Shown here: in pieces, positions 47,116 to 58,722 of the stretch | Layout: the number at the start of each line of letters is the position of its first letter | How positions within the stretch are numbered: position 1 is the stretch's first letter | Assembly: GCF_011386835.1 (NCBI RefSeq) | Contig: NC_088796.1 | Coordinates: 32,753,011-32,817,010, forward strand | DNA length: 64,000 nucleotides | Source of the DNA: Chrysemys picta bellii | Lineage: Eukaryota; Chordata; Testudines; Emydidae | Reading direction: 5' to 3' | The notes under the pieces: generated by a model | What the model was told of the DNA's origin: nothing | Database searches by the model: none | The model's input: the letters and a program-made list of their open reading frames with translations, nothing else | Program-made: the position numbers and the translations under genes

Positions 47116-47921
47116 TAGCAAATTTAACCCTGGTGGTAAATTTAAGAAGGTAATGAATGATGTTGTCTCACTAACTTACGTCTGTCAGGTATAGCAAGAT
47201 ACCAGCTAAAATCTTCAGCATGAAGCAGAGGAACAATGTTGAAAAACCTTTCTATAGGGAGGACTGATGTGAGTGGATGAATAACAGTTAGAAAATGAAC
47301 TACAGTATTTCTGGGAGCTCAGTGTGATAGCAAAAAACTGCAATGCTAATGTAAGAGCTAAAAATATTTCTTTGCTTCCCCCTGTTCAAGTTCATATTTT
47401 AGAAATCTGTTCTTAAAAGAATATTATATTTAAAATGAAATCACTTGATGTGATTAATAATACATAGGAACATTGAAGCATGGTAGAAAAAAATAAGACT
47501 GGATACTCAAATGCTACTTGTAGTACTTCAAAGAAATTCTCAGGCTCTTATCAGACATATGTCTTTGTATTTAGGGTAATATTAATATTATGATATTGTG
47601 TAGAGATGTGTAAAGGCATGTGTTTTTAATTTGGGATAAGAAGCCAGCTTACAAGAAGGGGCATTTGATGAAAAAATGCCATGGAAGAAGTAATACATGC
47701 CCAGGGCTCGGTAAAAGTGTAGTGTAAGTGTTTATTTCTAGGGACAACATAGCTGACAGAAAGTGCTAGATTAGAAAATGCAGCAAAATGCAAAGCATAT
47801 AGTGTTCACTTAAACTTAACCTTTTGCATGAAATAATTTTTTGTATCATCACTGCTTGTTTTTTTTAAAGGTTTCAATATTTCTTCATAACAAATTATAG
47901 CCTAAATAATTTTTAAAGATA
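47116..47921. other. putative intronic, no exon recognised
   Basis: AT-rich, nothing recognised. Confidence 0.4.
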
Positions 47922-47929
47922 TTCTAATG

Positions 47930-48228
47930 CAGGGGTCCCCAACACAGTGCCCGCGGGCACCATGGCACCTGCTGGGACATCTAAGTGTGCCCGCGTACTG
48001 GCCGGTGGACGACCATCTGCTGAAATGCCGCTGAGAAGCAGCGTCATCCAGCTGTGTCGCCGCCGAAATGCCGCTGATTTTCGGCGGCGACGCCTCTGGA
48101 TGACGCTGCTTCTCAGCGGCATTTCAGCGGTGACGCCCACCGCATTTCGGCAGATGCTTGTCCACCACCACGGTCCTCCGTAGTTCATCGTCTGGCACCC
48201 GCCAGACGAAAAAGGTTGAGGACCACTG
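47930..48228. mobile_element. hAT MITE, 299 bp, perfect 8-bp duplication
   Basis: Ends CAGGGGTCCCCAACACAG and AAAGGTTGAGGACCACTG. Flanked by TTCTAATG at 47922-47929 and 48229-48236, exact. The interior is a long palindrome centred near 48073 (GAAATGCCGCTGAGAAGCAG and its reverse complement), which yields mirrored open frames on both strands that are not genes. Confidence 0.92.
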
Positions 48229-48524
48229 TTCTAATGTATTGCTTCCTAGGCCTGTATAAAATAAAGATATGTCATCCTTTGTCCAACTAACAGGTCAGGG
48301 AACAGAAGTTGGAGTCTGGTTTAGGGATAAGGTAGAAAATGATATGCCAGGAACTAAGGGAGAAAGTGAGATGTGCAGAAGGAAGTGGACCTGAGAGTCC
48401 AAACTGGAGTGGTAAGTTTCTAGAGAGTAGAGTAGAGTCAATGGTACTCATTGGGGGAGGGATATATGAGGAGATGGATGGGAGATCACTGAATAGATGA
48501 GTTGAAGAGTTTTCTAGAATTTGC

Positions 48525-48665
48525 TGTGTGGTCTTCAGCATATCACTCAGCCTCTCTGTGCCTCAGTTTACATCTATTTAAAAGAGTATAATAACGCTTA
48601 ACAACCTCACATTTGTAAAGCACTCTGGGAACCTCTTGCATAAGGTGAAATGTGCAAATTGTTAA
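48525..48665 (+). mobile_element. MIR-type SINE
   Basis: GTGGTCTTCAGCATATCACT, CTCTGTGCCTCAGTTTAC and GTAAAGCACTCTGGGAACC keep the MIR layout, diverged. Confidence 0.65.
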
Positions 48666-50845
48666 GAGCTGCATACATGCAAATGCCAGTTTCCAGATTT
48701 CTGAATTCAATGGGCTTATTCAGATGGTTGTACAATTTAGTAGGTGACATTTTCTAAAACTCTGTTGTATTTAGAAAAGTTTTTCCTATTATACAGTCTT
48801 ATTCATTCATGAACAGATTACAAAGCTTTGATTCAATACATTTCCAGGCTTGATACCACATTATAAAACTATGTTCCAATACAAATCACTTTGTGCAAGC
48901 CAGTAAAGGAAGCTTTTATTTTCTGGTGTGTACAAAGCATTTTATTGAGGTTGAATAAGTCATGACTACTGAATTTGGAGCAACTTGCAAGATATATATT
49001 TCTTTGCCTTATTTTATTGGACAGTTGTCTACTTTTAATAATGAAAAGTCGTTTTTCAGTTGACTGGAGTCTATCCAGAAAGTCAGTCTTTTGCTCCTCA
49101 AAGGTTAAAGATTAAGGAATACTAGTTGGAGGCAATATTATACAAAGATTCTTTTGTAGTCCAGAGAAATAAAAAGCCTGATTTAAACTGTACTGAAAGG
49201 TTTAAAACGTTGAAAACTTTTTATAAAGCTTTATCTGACATACAGACACTGATATTTTGCCAACTAGAATTAAATACAACGTGAACTCCCAGCATAGCTG
49301 TCTCAGACTTCTGCTGTGAGGCTAAAGCACTCTGTCGCCTAAGTTCATAGAAGATCATCGTACTACAGATGGATATTTTCTTCCATGTGGAATGTTTGCG
49401 ACTAGTCCTATTTTTCACTAAGAAGAATACTGGTCTGATAAATAATAGACCAAGATTATAGAATTCAGTGGTGACATTATCACAACCCAGGCAAAAGTTA
49501 AAGTGTGAAGCTTCTCACACTTATCTTACACAATGGAGGAATCCACTTCCGTGTTCTTGAGCCACCAGCTAGTTATTAGCATTTCTGTGAGTGAAGTCTA
49601 GTGATAGGATCCAAGCACTGAGAGGCCCTTCTTGTTTCTATCCTTAGCTCTGCTTTTCACCGACTCACTTGGTTAAGCAACTTCTGACTGTGACTCATTT
49701 TCTACATCTATTAAGTGAGGATAACAACACCTACTTTTGTGAAGAGCTTTGGGCCTCAGTTTCAGAATTGCTTCATGTCCTCAAATGAAAGGTGCTTTGT
49801 AAGTTCAAATTGGTGATTTTACTTGACTTCTTTTTCACATTAATCGTAGCAGTGAAGCTCAAAAAATACTCCCAGTCAACTGTCCGTTATTGCCATTTCT
49901 AAATAACTCTCTTCAGTAATTTGTCAATAACTTGGAAATTTCTTTTTTATCCTATTTTTTCCTATTTTCATATGGACCATAAGAGCACTAATGGACTAGG
50001 CAGACTTTTACAAGGCAATAATTTGGTTCCCCATCAGCATAAACTAATGCACAAGGCACTCAGGAACTCGATTATTGCCTCATAAAATGGGACACCCATC
50101 CTAGTATCACTTAATTATAAAAGAGTGCATCTTCTAAAAATATGTTGATAAGGTCTCAGGTATTCATATATCCTTATAATGGCATTTGATGCATTATGTG
50201 TTGCATAAAACATTATAGCAGTATTTTTTTCTTGCATAAGGTTCCCGATTGAACTTGTATACTCTGTACAACATTTTAATCTTCATCTTAAATTCCCCTC
50301 TCGTCTTTTATTACCCAGAATCGTGGTTAGATAGATGTTGGATTTTCCTAGCTGCTTTTTTGTAGTTTCCTAAGGTTTTTCAGTTGTATATATTTAGCTT
50401 TCTATGAGGTGTTTCAGTCTGTTTTGTTCTTTTTCATTGCACTCAACCCTTTTATTTTTCAGCTTCTTTTTACGAAGTGGCAAACCTTAAGCACCTTTGT
50501 ACCATTGTGCGCAAAGACTGATATGCATATAGGTTTGGTGTTTGGGGGCCAAAATCGAATACAAATAAGTATGAATTTGATCTTTCCACAAGCTGTTGGG
50601 GAGGAAGATGAACATGAAGCCAATATGCAGCCCGTTAGATGTAAGGTACAATTCCTCTTGTGCACCATGGCTGGCCTGTGTCATCTGACTTGGGGTTGCA
50701 GGGCTTGGGCTGTGGGGCTGTTTAATTGTGGTGTAGACATTCGGGCTCAGGCTAGAGCCCAGGCTCTGGTACTCTCCCCACTCGCCAGGTTCCAGAAGTG
50801 AGTTCCAGCCTGAGCCTGACCATCTACACCACAGTTAGAACCATA
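48666..50845. other. putative intronic, no exon recognised
   Basis: AT-rich. A weaker MIR-like match lies at 49655-49815. The open frame 50409-50801 has no recognisable domain and spans two unlike base compositions, so I treat it as chance. Confidence 0.4.
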
Positions 50846-51330
50846 TATTTATAGACGTTAAGGCCGGAAGGGATTGTCGTGATCATCTAGTCTGACCTCC
50901 AGCACATTACAGGCCACAGAACCTCACCCAGCCACTCCTGTAATAGACCCATAACTTCTGGCTGAGTTATTGAAGTCCTAAAATCATGATTTAAAGACTT
51001 CACGTTACACCATTTACTCTAGTTCAAACCAGCAAATGACCTGTGCTCCATGCAGCAGAGGAAGGCAAAAAATCCCAGATTCTCTGCCAGTCTGACCCAG
51101 GGTAAAATCCCTTCCCTACCCCAACTATGGTGATCACTTAGAACCTGACCATGTCAGTGACACCCACCAGCCAGACACCTGGAAAAAATTCAGTCTAGTA
51201 ACTCAGAGCCTTGTCCATCTAGTGTCCCATCTCCAGCTGTTGGAGATATTTGCTCCTAGCAGTCACAAGATGGGCCACATCCCATTATAGGCAATCTCAT
51301 CATAAACAGCCCTACTGCCTGAGTTCTGCA
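50846..51330 (-). repeat. CR1-like LINE 3' region (minus strand)
   Basis: 'ttatagacgttaaggccgga' and 'gatcatctagtctgacctcc' mark the 3' end. 'ccatgcagcagaggaaggca' and 'tccagctgttggagatattt' follow the standard 3' UTR text of a turtle CR1 subfamily. Confidence 0.75.
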
Positions 51331-51604
51331 AGCCTGAGTCAGCTGACATGGGCCAGTCGTGGGTGTTTAATTGCAAGGTAGATGTACCCTATAGGGCATG
51401 TTAAGGACAGATTTCAGATCTGACCTTTAATTTTTTTCCTGCCTTTTGCTCGTTAAATCAGTAACCAAAGGCATCTCTTCTAGGTGATATGTGGTGATTT
51501 CTTTTTTCTTCCACGGCACAGCCATATGTCTGATTTTGTGCTATCATTCTTCCTGTGTTTGCATCAGTCTATTCTGGGAAAATCTGGGCATTTTTCAACC
51601 GTAC

Positions 51605-52044
51605 TGTAGTGGAAAATTGGCTCAGGCCTAAACTTTGGTTCAGGCCTGAACGTTAGTCAAGTCAACCATAAAAGGGGGGGAGGGTATTGGAGACAGGGTG
51701 AAGGAAAAGTATTAAAGCAGAACTATCTGTAATCACTAGGCTTGTGAAGTATAACTGCCCACGGCTAGTGTTAGAGGAAGCTTATATCACAAAAGGCAAA
51801 CTGTGAATAACAGGAAAGCTGACTGGTGCTGTTTTTCCCTTTTATGGAAGGTGTATTCCAATTATGGCAAAATTGTTAACAAGGAAGCGTGTATAGCTAA
51901 TTGTGATTTTACGCTATATAAGTTGCTGAAAATCTGTATTCGGGGGGACTGCCGGTTCGCTGGTACCCCCCCTTGCATGCTCGTAAATAAAGAGCCTCAG
52001 GCGATTCTGATCCAAACACAACGCGTGGTCGTTTTTCCATGACA
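51605..52044 (+). mobile_element. Retroviral-type solo LTR (plus strand), 440 bp
   Basis: Starts TGTAGTGGAAAATTGGC and ends TTTTTCCATGACA, with GTAC on both sides (51601-51604 and 52045-52048), a 4-bp duplication. TATATAAG at 51915-51922 and AATAAA at 51986-51991 are spaced like the TATA box and poly(A) signal of an LTR U3/R. No proviral genes are attached. Confidence 0.85.
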
Positions 52045-52740
52045 GTACTTCAGCAGAAGATAATGTGCCCAGAGGACATGCACACAGAGGGGCACTAACA
52101 TTAAATTATTTTGATGGTTTTCATAATTATAAGGAAAGGAAGGAGTGAGAGCAGCAGAATAAGGACAATGGACTTCAAAATGTAGACTTTAACAAACTCA
52201 GAGAACTGGTAGGTAAGGTCCCATCGGAAGAAAATTTAAGGGAAAAAAGTTGTTCAGGAGAGCTGGCAGTTTCTCAAAGAGAAAATATTAAAGGCACAAC
52301 TGCAAATTATCCTGATGCAAAGGAAAGACAGGAAGGGGCCTGTATGATTCCATCAGATGCTGTTTAATGACCTGAAAAGCAAAAAGAAATCCTACAAAAG
52401 TGAGACATGGATAAATTGCTTAGGATAAGTATAAAGGAATAGAATAAGCATGCAGGGACAAAATCAGAGAAGGTAAGGCATAAAATGAGTTATATCTTGT
52501 AAGGGACATAAAGGGTAATAAAAAGAGGTACTATAAATATATTGGGAGCAAGAGAAAGATGAAGGAAAGTGCAGGTCCTCTACTTAGCGTGGAAGAAGAG
52601 CTAATAATAGATGACATCAAGAAAGCTGACATGTTTAATGCCTATTTTGCATCAGTCTTCACTAAAAGGGTAAATTGTGACTAGGCAGTTAACAATGGAC
52701 TTAGAGTGAATGTAGGTAAGACCAAGGCTAAGATAACTGA

Positions 52741-53420
52741 GGGAGGAGGACTCTCCATAAACACTATCACAGAGAGCATAAAAGAGTGAAAGATTTTAAA
52801 TACCTAGATTAATGGTTGCTGATCAATGTGCCCTCATGATTGATGCCTAGCATCAAACTAAAACTGCCTGGTGCAAATGGTGAGAGCCAGTTTTCTGGGA
52901 CAAAAAGATGCCAATAAAGTTAAAAACTAGAGTGTATAAAACTGTAATTCAACCCATCCTAATGTACAGACCTGACCAGCCACAGGAAAGGAAATCAGTA
53001 CGTTCTTCAACGTGGAAACAAAGATGTTGAGATGGCCAAATGATTGAATACTCTGTGATAGGAAACAAAATGAAGTTGTAAGCGGTCTAATGTGGGTTGC
53101 TCCAATTGGAGAAAGTTAAGGGAGATTATGCTAAATTGGTATGGGCATATTCAGCGGTGACCTGAGAACTATCTCGGTTGGATGGCTCTTGCAATGATTG
53201 TAGATGGAAGATGACGAATAGGGAGACCAAAGACTCGGTACATGGATTGGATGTCAGCAGATCTCAGAAAGTCCAATCTACATGATAATCTGGCATACAA
53301 TCATGTTTCAGAAGAACACTATAAAAGTCACCTACCCCAAATAGGGAAATGGCAAGAAAGAACAAGACTGACCAGATACTTAATACAATTAATATTAATA
53401 ATAAGTGAGAAGGAACACAA
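52741..53420 (+). pseudogene. RTE-type LINE C-terminus nested in CR1
   Basis: Broken frames read KDFKYLD near 52790, then LNWYGHIQR-PENYLG near 53130-53175, then GR-RIGRPKTRYMDWMSADLR (53210-53270). This matches the RTE ORF end 'RWYGHV.RR.....GRRPRGRPKTRW.D....D'. The short 'attaatattaataata' run at about 53390 may be the element's repetitive 3' tail. CR1 resumes at about 53425. Confidence 0.75.
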
Positions 53421-53740
53421 GTCAAATTGGGAAAGAACGGGTTAAGCGATATTTGGATAAGTTAGATGTATTCAAATTGGCTGACCCTGATGAAATTCAC
53501 CTGAGGGTGCTTATGAAACTATCTTGTAACCATTAGTAACTGTGTTAGAGAACTCCTGGAGGACGGGTGAGGTCCCAGAGGATTGAAGAAGGAAGACATA
53601 ATACCTATCTTTAAAAAGGGGATCAAAGAGGACCTGAGGAATTATATACCAGTTGGCCTAACTTTGATATCTTCAAAGATACAAGACAATTCTTTAATAA
53701 TTTGTTCCAGTAAGCACCTAGAGAATAATAGAGTTATAAG

Positions 53741-54209
53741 TAAGGCTAAGTTTTTATCATGGATATTTTTAGTAAAAGTCATGGAACAGGTCACGGGTAA
53801 TAAACACAAATTTATGGAAGCCCGTGACCTGTCTCTGACTTTCACTAAAAATATCCCTGGCAAAAGATGTAGGCGGTTTCAGCACCCACTGCTGCTGGGG
53901 CTCCCTGGTCCCCCACCGCTGCAGTGTGTGAGAACTCTGGAGTTCCCCTACCCTTGGGGTTGGGCTGTTGCGGGGTCCCCTCACCCTCGGGGCAGCTGAG
54001 AGCTGCAGGGTCCCTCCACTGCCCACCACAGCTGTGCAGCTGCAGGGTCCACCAGCCCCCTGCCAGGTCCCCGGGGTCCCCCACCAGGGCAGGAGCTGAG
54101 AGCTGCGGGGGCAGGGCTGGCTGGGAGTTCCAACCCCAGGGCAGAAAATGTCATGGAGGTCAATGGCAGTCATGGAGTCTGTGACCTCTGTGACATAATT
54201 GTAGCCTTA
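53741..54209. mobile_element. hAT MITE nested in CR1, 469 bp
   Basis: Ends TAAGGCTAAG and TGTAGCCTTA are inverted. Flanks GTTATAAG (53733-53740) and GTTCTAAG (54210-54217) form an 8-bp duplication with one change. The CR1 text rejoins exactly when the element and one flank copy are removed. The first 130 bp is itself a fold-back, with GGATATTTTTAGTAAAAGTC mirrored at about 53840-53860. Confidence 0.88.
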
Positions 54210-54543
54210 GTTCTAAGAAATAACCAACATGGATTTGGAAAAGTAAATGATGCCAAGCCAATCTAATTTCCTTCTTTGACAGGGTTACTGGGATGGGAGG
54301 GACATCTTGATTTTTAGTAAGGCTTTTGACACAGTCTTACATGACATTCTCATAAGCAAACCATGGAAATGTTGTCTAGATGAAATTACTATAAAGTGGG
54401 TGCAAAACTGGCTGAACGACCGTACTCAGAGTAATTACCAATGGTTTGCTGACGTATCTAATGGGGTCTCTCCAGAGTTTCTCCTAGCATCGGTACTCAT
54501 CAGTATTTTCATTAATGACTAGGAGGCAAGCACAGAGGGTAAT

Positions 54544-55162
54544 TCTGAGGGATCACTGGCTTCATGCCCAGGTCCATGGAGTCCTAGGCAGTGCTCAGGC
54601 CACAATTGCTACCCAACAGCTCACCTGAGTAAACTGGGAAGAGTCAGCTTGCAGGGAGCCCAACTCCCAAGAAAAAGAGTACTTGTGGCACCTTAGAGAC
54701 TAACAAATGGTGCCACAAGTACTCCTGTTCTTTTTGCGGATACAGACTAATACGGCTGCTACTCTGAAACAACTCCCAAGGTTACTGATTGAGGCAAATA
54801 TCCAGCCCCCTGATTGGCTGAGGAGTGCTATATAAACCAGGAAGTTGTCTGAGCAGGTAAAGGACTCCCCTGCTGGCTATTACTATGGAGCCCTCCTGCT
54901 TACCTGATTCCTGAGCCCTGTATTTCTGCCAGTTCCTGGTTCCTGTCCTTCGTCCTAACCCAGACTTCCATCTACTCCCAGTTCCTACTGTCCTGTCCTA
55001 CTCCAGGTCCCTACTCCTCCACCTTAGCCCTGACTTTGTCTCTGGCTGTGGCCCCTGGCTGGGCACCTGACGCTGTCTTTGGTTTTGACCGTTGTCTCTG
55101 ACCACTGGGCATGGCTCCTGCTCTGACTAGTAGGCATGACTGCCTATGCTCTAGTCACTGCA
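54544..55162 (+). mobile_element. Gypsy-type solo LTR (plus strand) with nested fold-back
   Basis: Flanked by GTAAT (54539-54543 and 55163-55167). A TATA-like CTATATAAACC lies at about 54829. The CCTG/GACT-rich text downstream matches the Gypsy LTR at 11.65-12.23 kb. A fold-back PLE tail is inserted at 54672-54769. The first bases (TC for TG) are mutated. Confidence 0.75.
54672..54769 (+). mobile_element. Fold-back PLE-tail insertion, subfamily A (copy 3)
   Basis: Short arms (GTACTTGTGGCACC and GGTGCCACAAGTAC) with a loop of about 16 nt. One-sided right extension (GCGGATACAGACTAATACGG...GAAA). CAACTCCCAAG occurs at 54661-54671 and 54770-54780. The left arm lacks 6 nt (AACAGG) present in the right arm. 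Confidence 0.85.
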
Positions 55163-55167
55163 GTAAT

Positions 55168-55740
55168 AGGAAATGAGGAGGAACAAAGCTGAGTGAGAAA
55201 AGGAGAATGAACAGATCAGTACAGAGAAAGCATTAGAAGGAGTGCAGGGATCAAGATAGGGAGTGGAAGGAAATGATACCAGAGATGTAGGTAAGAGTGA
55301 TCTTTTGCAAGGCCTTGAAGTGAAGAATGAGGAGTTTGAATTTGAGATGATAAAAGAAAAGAAGCAAGTAAAGAACTGGGAAGAAATATGTGTGTGTGAT
55401 TATGTAATCCCATGCAAAACTCCCATTGCCTTCACTGGGGCCAGGACTTGACCCTACACCTGCTTCCTAATCTAATTTTTCATTCAAGCTTGGTGGGAAA
55501 CATTTTCCCATCCCAGGAAAAATTTTGAGATTTTGAAAAAAAAATCCTATACCAAATTAGATGAAAAAGTAAATCTTGAAAGTTTTTATGAAAAGACAAC
55601 AACAACAGAAATCGGTTTGGGTTAATGTTTTGATTTTGATCTTAAATTTTTTTTTACTACACTTAGCTTAAATTTTGAAACACAGTCCTTTTGAACTGGA
55701 AAAAATGAATTCTTAATTAAAAAAATATTGAAATGAGACA
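55168..55740. other. putative intronic, no exon recognised
   Basis: Purine-rich then AT-rich sequence. The open frame 55263-55451 has no recognisable domain. 'caaaactcccattgccttca' at about 55417 is an old dispersed fragment. Confidence 0.4.
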
Positions 55741-55756
55741 TCTTGTCAATTTTGAA

Positions 55757-55834
55757 GAACAGGAGTACTTGTGGCACCTTAGAGACTAACAAATTTATTA
55801 GAGCATAAGCTTTCGTGGACTACAGCCCACTTCT
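55757..55834 (-). mobile_element. Linear PLE tail, subfamily A (copy 4)
   Basis: 78 bp, not folded back. On the minus strand it reads stem II (GTGGGCTGTAGTCCAC), GAAA, AGC-TTAT-GCT-C, AATAAATTTGTTAG and the tail GGTGCCACAAGTACTCCTG. The CTGATGA part is lost by 5' truncation. The exact 16-bp duplication TCTTGTCAATTTTGAA lies at 55741-55756 and 55835-55850. Confidence 0.88.
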
Positions 55835-55850
55835 TCTTGTCAATTTTGAA

Positions 55851-56800
55851 ACTATCCCAATTTTTTTCAACATGAGAAATTCATTGAAACCACTCCCTTC
55901 CCATGGACAGTTTCAGTTTTGATAAATCAGTGTTTTCTGATGAAAAAATGTTTTGTTGAAAAATTCCTAACCATCTTTAATAATCTTACTTTTACCCATT
56001 ATAGAGAGTGTTAGGGTGTCTAGGTTCCTTTCACTGACTGTGTGCTGAAGTTTAGTACTACAGCTTTCTGAATTGCATTAGAACACAGTTTTAACTTGTT
56101 AGAAGGCTCATGTATGTATTTCCTTTAATTTTCTGTACAATAAAAATATAGCTGATGTGAATGTATTCTCCATTTGGACACTCTGGTATCAAAACTCTAT
56201 TCAAATTTCTTCTAGTAAGTTTCTAAAGACCCAATACATCACGAAAAATTCTGTTTTTACAAGGAACATTGTCTACAGTATTGTGAAGTTAGACAACATT
56301 TATTTTCCTCTTTGTTTTGTTAATTGAAATGAATTGAGCCCTAACACCAAGTGGATTACGATTATAAAACTCTGTAATAATCTTTCAAGGACAATGGTGG
56401 AAGCCTTATCCATGAAGATAATTGAAACAAAGCAAGGCAAAAGATGCTATCAGGAAGAATTCTATATTAGCAGGGCACTAGATTTCCCAGTCTTATACAG
56501 GAGAACAACTCTCATCTCTGTTGTAAACTGTTGAAATTAAGTGTTACACAGGGAATAAAGAGGGCCTATGTCTCGTCCATTACTAATTCCAGTAATTCTA
56601 TTATTATTTCTATTATTATTAATTATTATTATTATCTGTGGAATAGGAATTATTATAGTTGTGCTTTGAATTTATATAGAAGCATCTTTCTTCCAAGGAG
56701 CACTATACAAGCATCCGTGAATTAAACTTTACAACACTCCTGTGAGGTGTCCACATTTTACATGTGGGTTAACTGAGGCATGAGATGTTAGGTAATTTAT
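55851..56800. other. putative intronic, no exon recognised
   Basis: AT-rich with an (ATT)n run at about 56598-56634. Nothing else recognised. Confidence 0.4.
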
Positions 56801-56808
56801 GCAAGGCC

Positions 56809-57223
56809 CAGTGGCGGATTAATAATTTTGCCGCCCCTAGGCTGGGAAATAATTGCCGCCCTGGCCCCGCCCCGACTCCGCCCCTTTCCTGCCCCCATTC
56901 CAACTCCCTCCCTAAAGTCCCTGCCCCAACTCTGCCCCCTCCTTTCCCCTAGTGGATCCCTTCCCCAAATCCCTGCCCCCGGCCCCGCCTCTTCCCCCAG
57001 CGCGTGGCGTTCCCCCTCCTTCCCCCTCCCTCCCTAACCCGCGAAACAGCTGTTTCGCGGCGCAAACGCTGGGATGGGAGAGAAACAGGACGCGGCAGCG
57101 CGCTTGCAGAGGAGGTGGAGGTGAGCTGGAGCAGGGGGGCAGGGCGCGGAGGGGAGCTTCCGCCCCTGCAAATTTGCCGCCCTAGGCCTAGGCCTTGTTG
57201 GCCTAAGCAATAATACAGCACTG
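56809..57223. mobile_element. hAT element, 415 bp, perfect 8-bp duplication
   Basis: Ends CAGTGGCGGATTAATAAT and AGCAATAATACAGCACTG. Exact GCAAGGCC at 56801-56808 and 57224-57231. The C-rich and G-rich interior gives spurious frames on both strands. Confidence 0.9.
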
Positions 57224-57499
57224 GCAAGGCCATAGACTGAGTCAGCAGCAAGCTAGTTAAATGAAGTTGAAAAGTGGGCATTCTGAATCCCAGCCTTATT
57301 CTTAGCAGTAGACCAGATTCCCTTTTGTCTTATAGTAAGACAATGTCAAAAATTCATTGTACCAGTTGATTATTTTAAAATATTTGAGATTTAACAAGTC
57401 ATTTTTATAACAAGTAACATATTCATATCTCTCACAAAGCTCTTGAACTTTAAGGTGCAGATTCCGCAACCATTCTATGGAACTTCTTGTGGAAGGAAC

Positions 57500-58717
57500 T
57501 GTGACGGGCTGGATCACAGAAACCCCCTTGGGGCTGCCAACTGATGTGTCAAGACTATCTCTGCCCCTGCTTTCCCTGTCCTCCCAGCTTGGGATTTTAA
57601 TACCCTGTCTGGTTTGAGCCAGACCCGCTAGTCTGCTGCAAACCCAGACCCAGGTTTGAACCTCATCCCCTAACAGTTGTAGGCTTAAACTGAAAGCAGT
57701 TTACAGAAGGGTTTCTGTTTTTAACACTCAGATATCCAACTTCCAATGGGGTTTAAACCCCAAATAATAAAGCTTATATAGGGTAAACTTATACATTGTT
57801 CACCCTCTATAACACTGATAGAGAGATATGCACAGCTGTTTGCCCCCCCAGGTATTAATACATACTTTGCTACCCCAGGTATTAATACATACTTTGGGTT
57901 AATTAATAAATAAAAAGTTATTTTAAATACTTTAATTATTTAATTTAAATATTTTAAATACAAAAAGTAGAATTTAAGTGGGTCCAAGTAGTGACAAACA
58001 AAACAAAGTGAATTACCAAGTAAAATAAAATAAAACACACAAATCTAAGCCTAGTATAGTAATAAAACTAAATACAGATAAAATCTCACCCTCAAAAATG
58101 TTTTAATACGTTTTTTTTTATAGACTGAACGCCTTCCTAGTCTGGGCACAATCCTTTCTCCTGGTACAGCCCTTGTTTCAGCTTAGGTGGTAGCTAGGGA
58201 ATTTTTTATAATGGCTGCCCCCTTTGTTCTGTTCCACCCACTTATATATTTTTTGCATAAGTTGGAAATTCTTTGTCCCTTTCTGGGTTCCCACACCCTC
58301 CTTCTCAATGAAAAAACACCAGGTTAAAGATTAATTTCAGTTCAGGTGACATAATTATATGTCACTGTAAGACTTTATTACCCACTTGCCAGCACACATG
58401 TATACAGAAAGACTTACAAGTAAAACAGAGCCATTTACAGTTAATTGTTCTGGTTAATGGAAGCAATCAAGATTCCAAACCACCATTAATGGCCCACACT
58501 TTGCATAATTACAATAGGCCCTCAAAGTTATATTTTATATTTCTAGTTTCTGATACAAGAGTAATACATTTATACAAATAGAATAACCACACTCAGTAGA
58601 TTATAAGCTTTGTAATAATACCTTACAAGAGACCTTTTGCATAAAGTATATTTCAGTTACATTATATTTATACTTATTAGCATACTTTTATAAAATCATA
58701 TCAAGTGCAACATCACA
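57500..58717 (-). mobile_element. Long solo LTR, 1,218 bp
   Basis: TGTGACGGGCTGGATC...GCAACATCACA with exact 5-bp GGAAC at 57495-57499 and 58718-58722. A TATATAAGTGG TATA-like box lies on the minus strand at about 58240-58250, suggesting minus orientation. A 21-22 nt unit around GGTATTAATACATACTTTG is repeated at about 57851-57898. No internal genes are attached. Confidence 0.82.
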
Positions 58718-58722
58718 GGAAC

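Larger units (their letters stand above)
52115..54538 (+). pseudogene. CR1 LINE ORF2 (plus strand), split by two nested elements
   Basis: Three CR1 blocks in order. 52115-52735 is the pre-RT region ('gctggcagtttctcaaagag', 'acataaagggtaataaaaag'). 53425-53732 is the start of RT ('gaggtcccagaggattgaag', 'ttggcctaactttgatatct'). 54218-54538 carries a DFSKAFDTVLHDILISKPWKC-type RT motif, then VQNWLNDRTQ. An RTE piece lies between blocks 1 and 2 and a hAT MITE between blocks 2 and 3. Stops and frameshifts make it inactive. Confidence 0.9.

Noticed and set aside
47913..48188. Mirrored open frames of 78-91 codons
   Set aside because: They arise from the palindromic interior of a hAT MITE; plus and minus frames are near reverse copies of each other.
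50409..50801. 130-codon open frame, plus strand
   Set aside because: It spans AT-rich and GC-richer text, has no recognisable domain, splice context or promoter, and looks like chance.
57851..57898. Duplicated GGTATTAATACATACTTTG as a separate tandem repeat locus
   Set aside because: It is a two-copy internal duplication within the 57500-58717 LTR, not an independent repeat.
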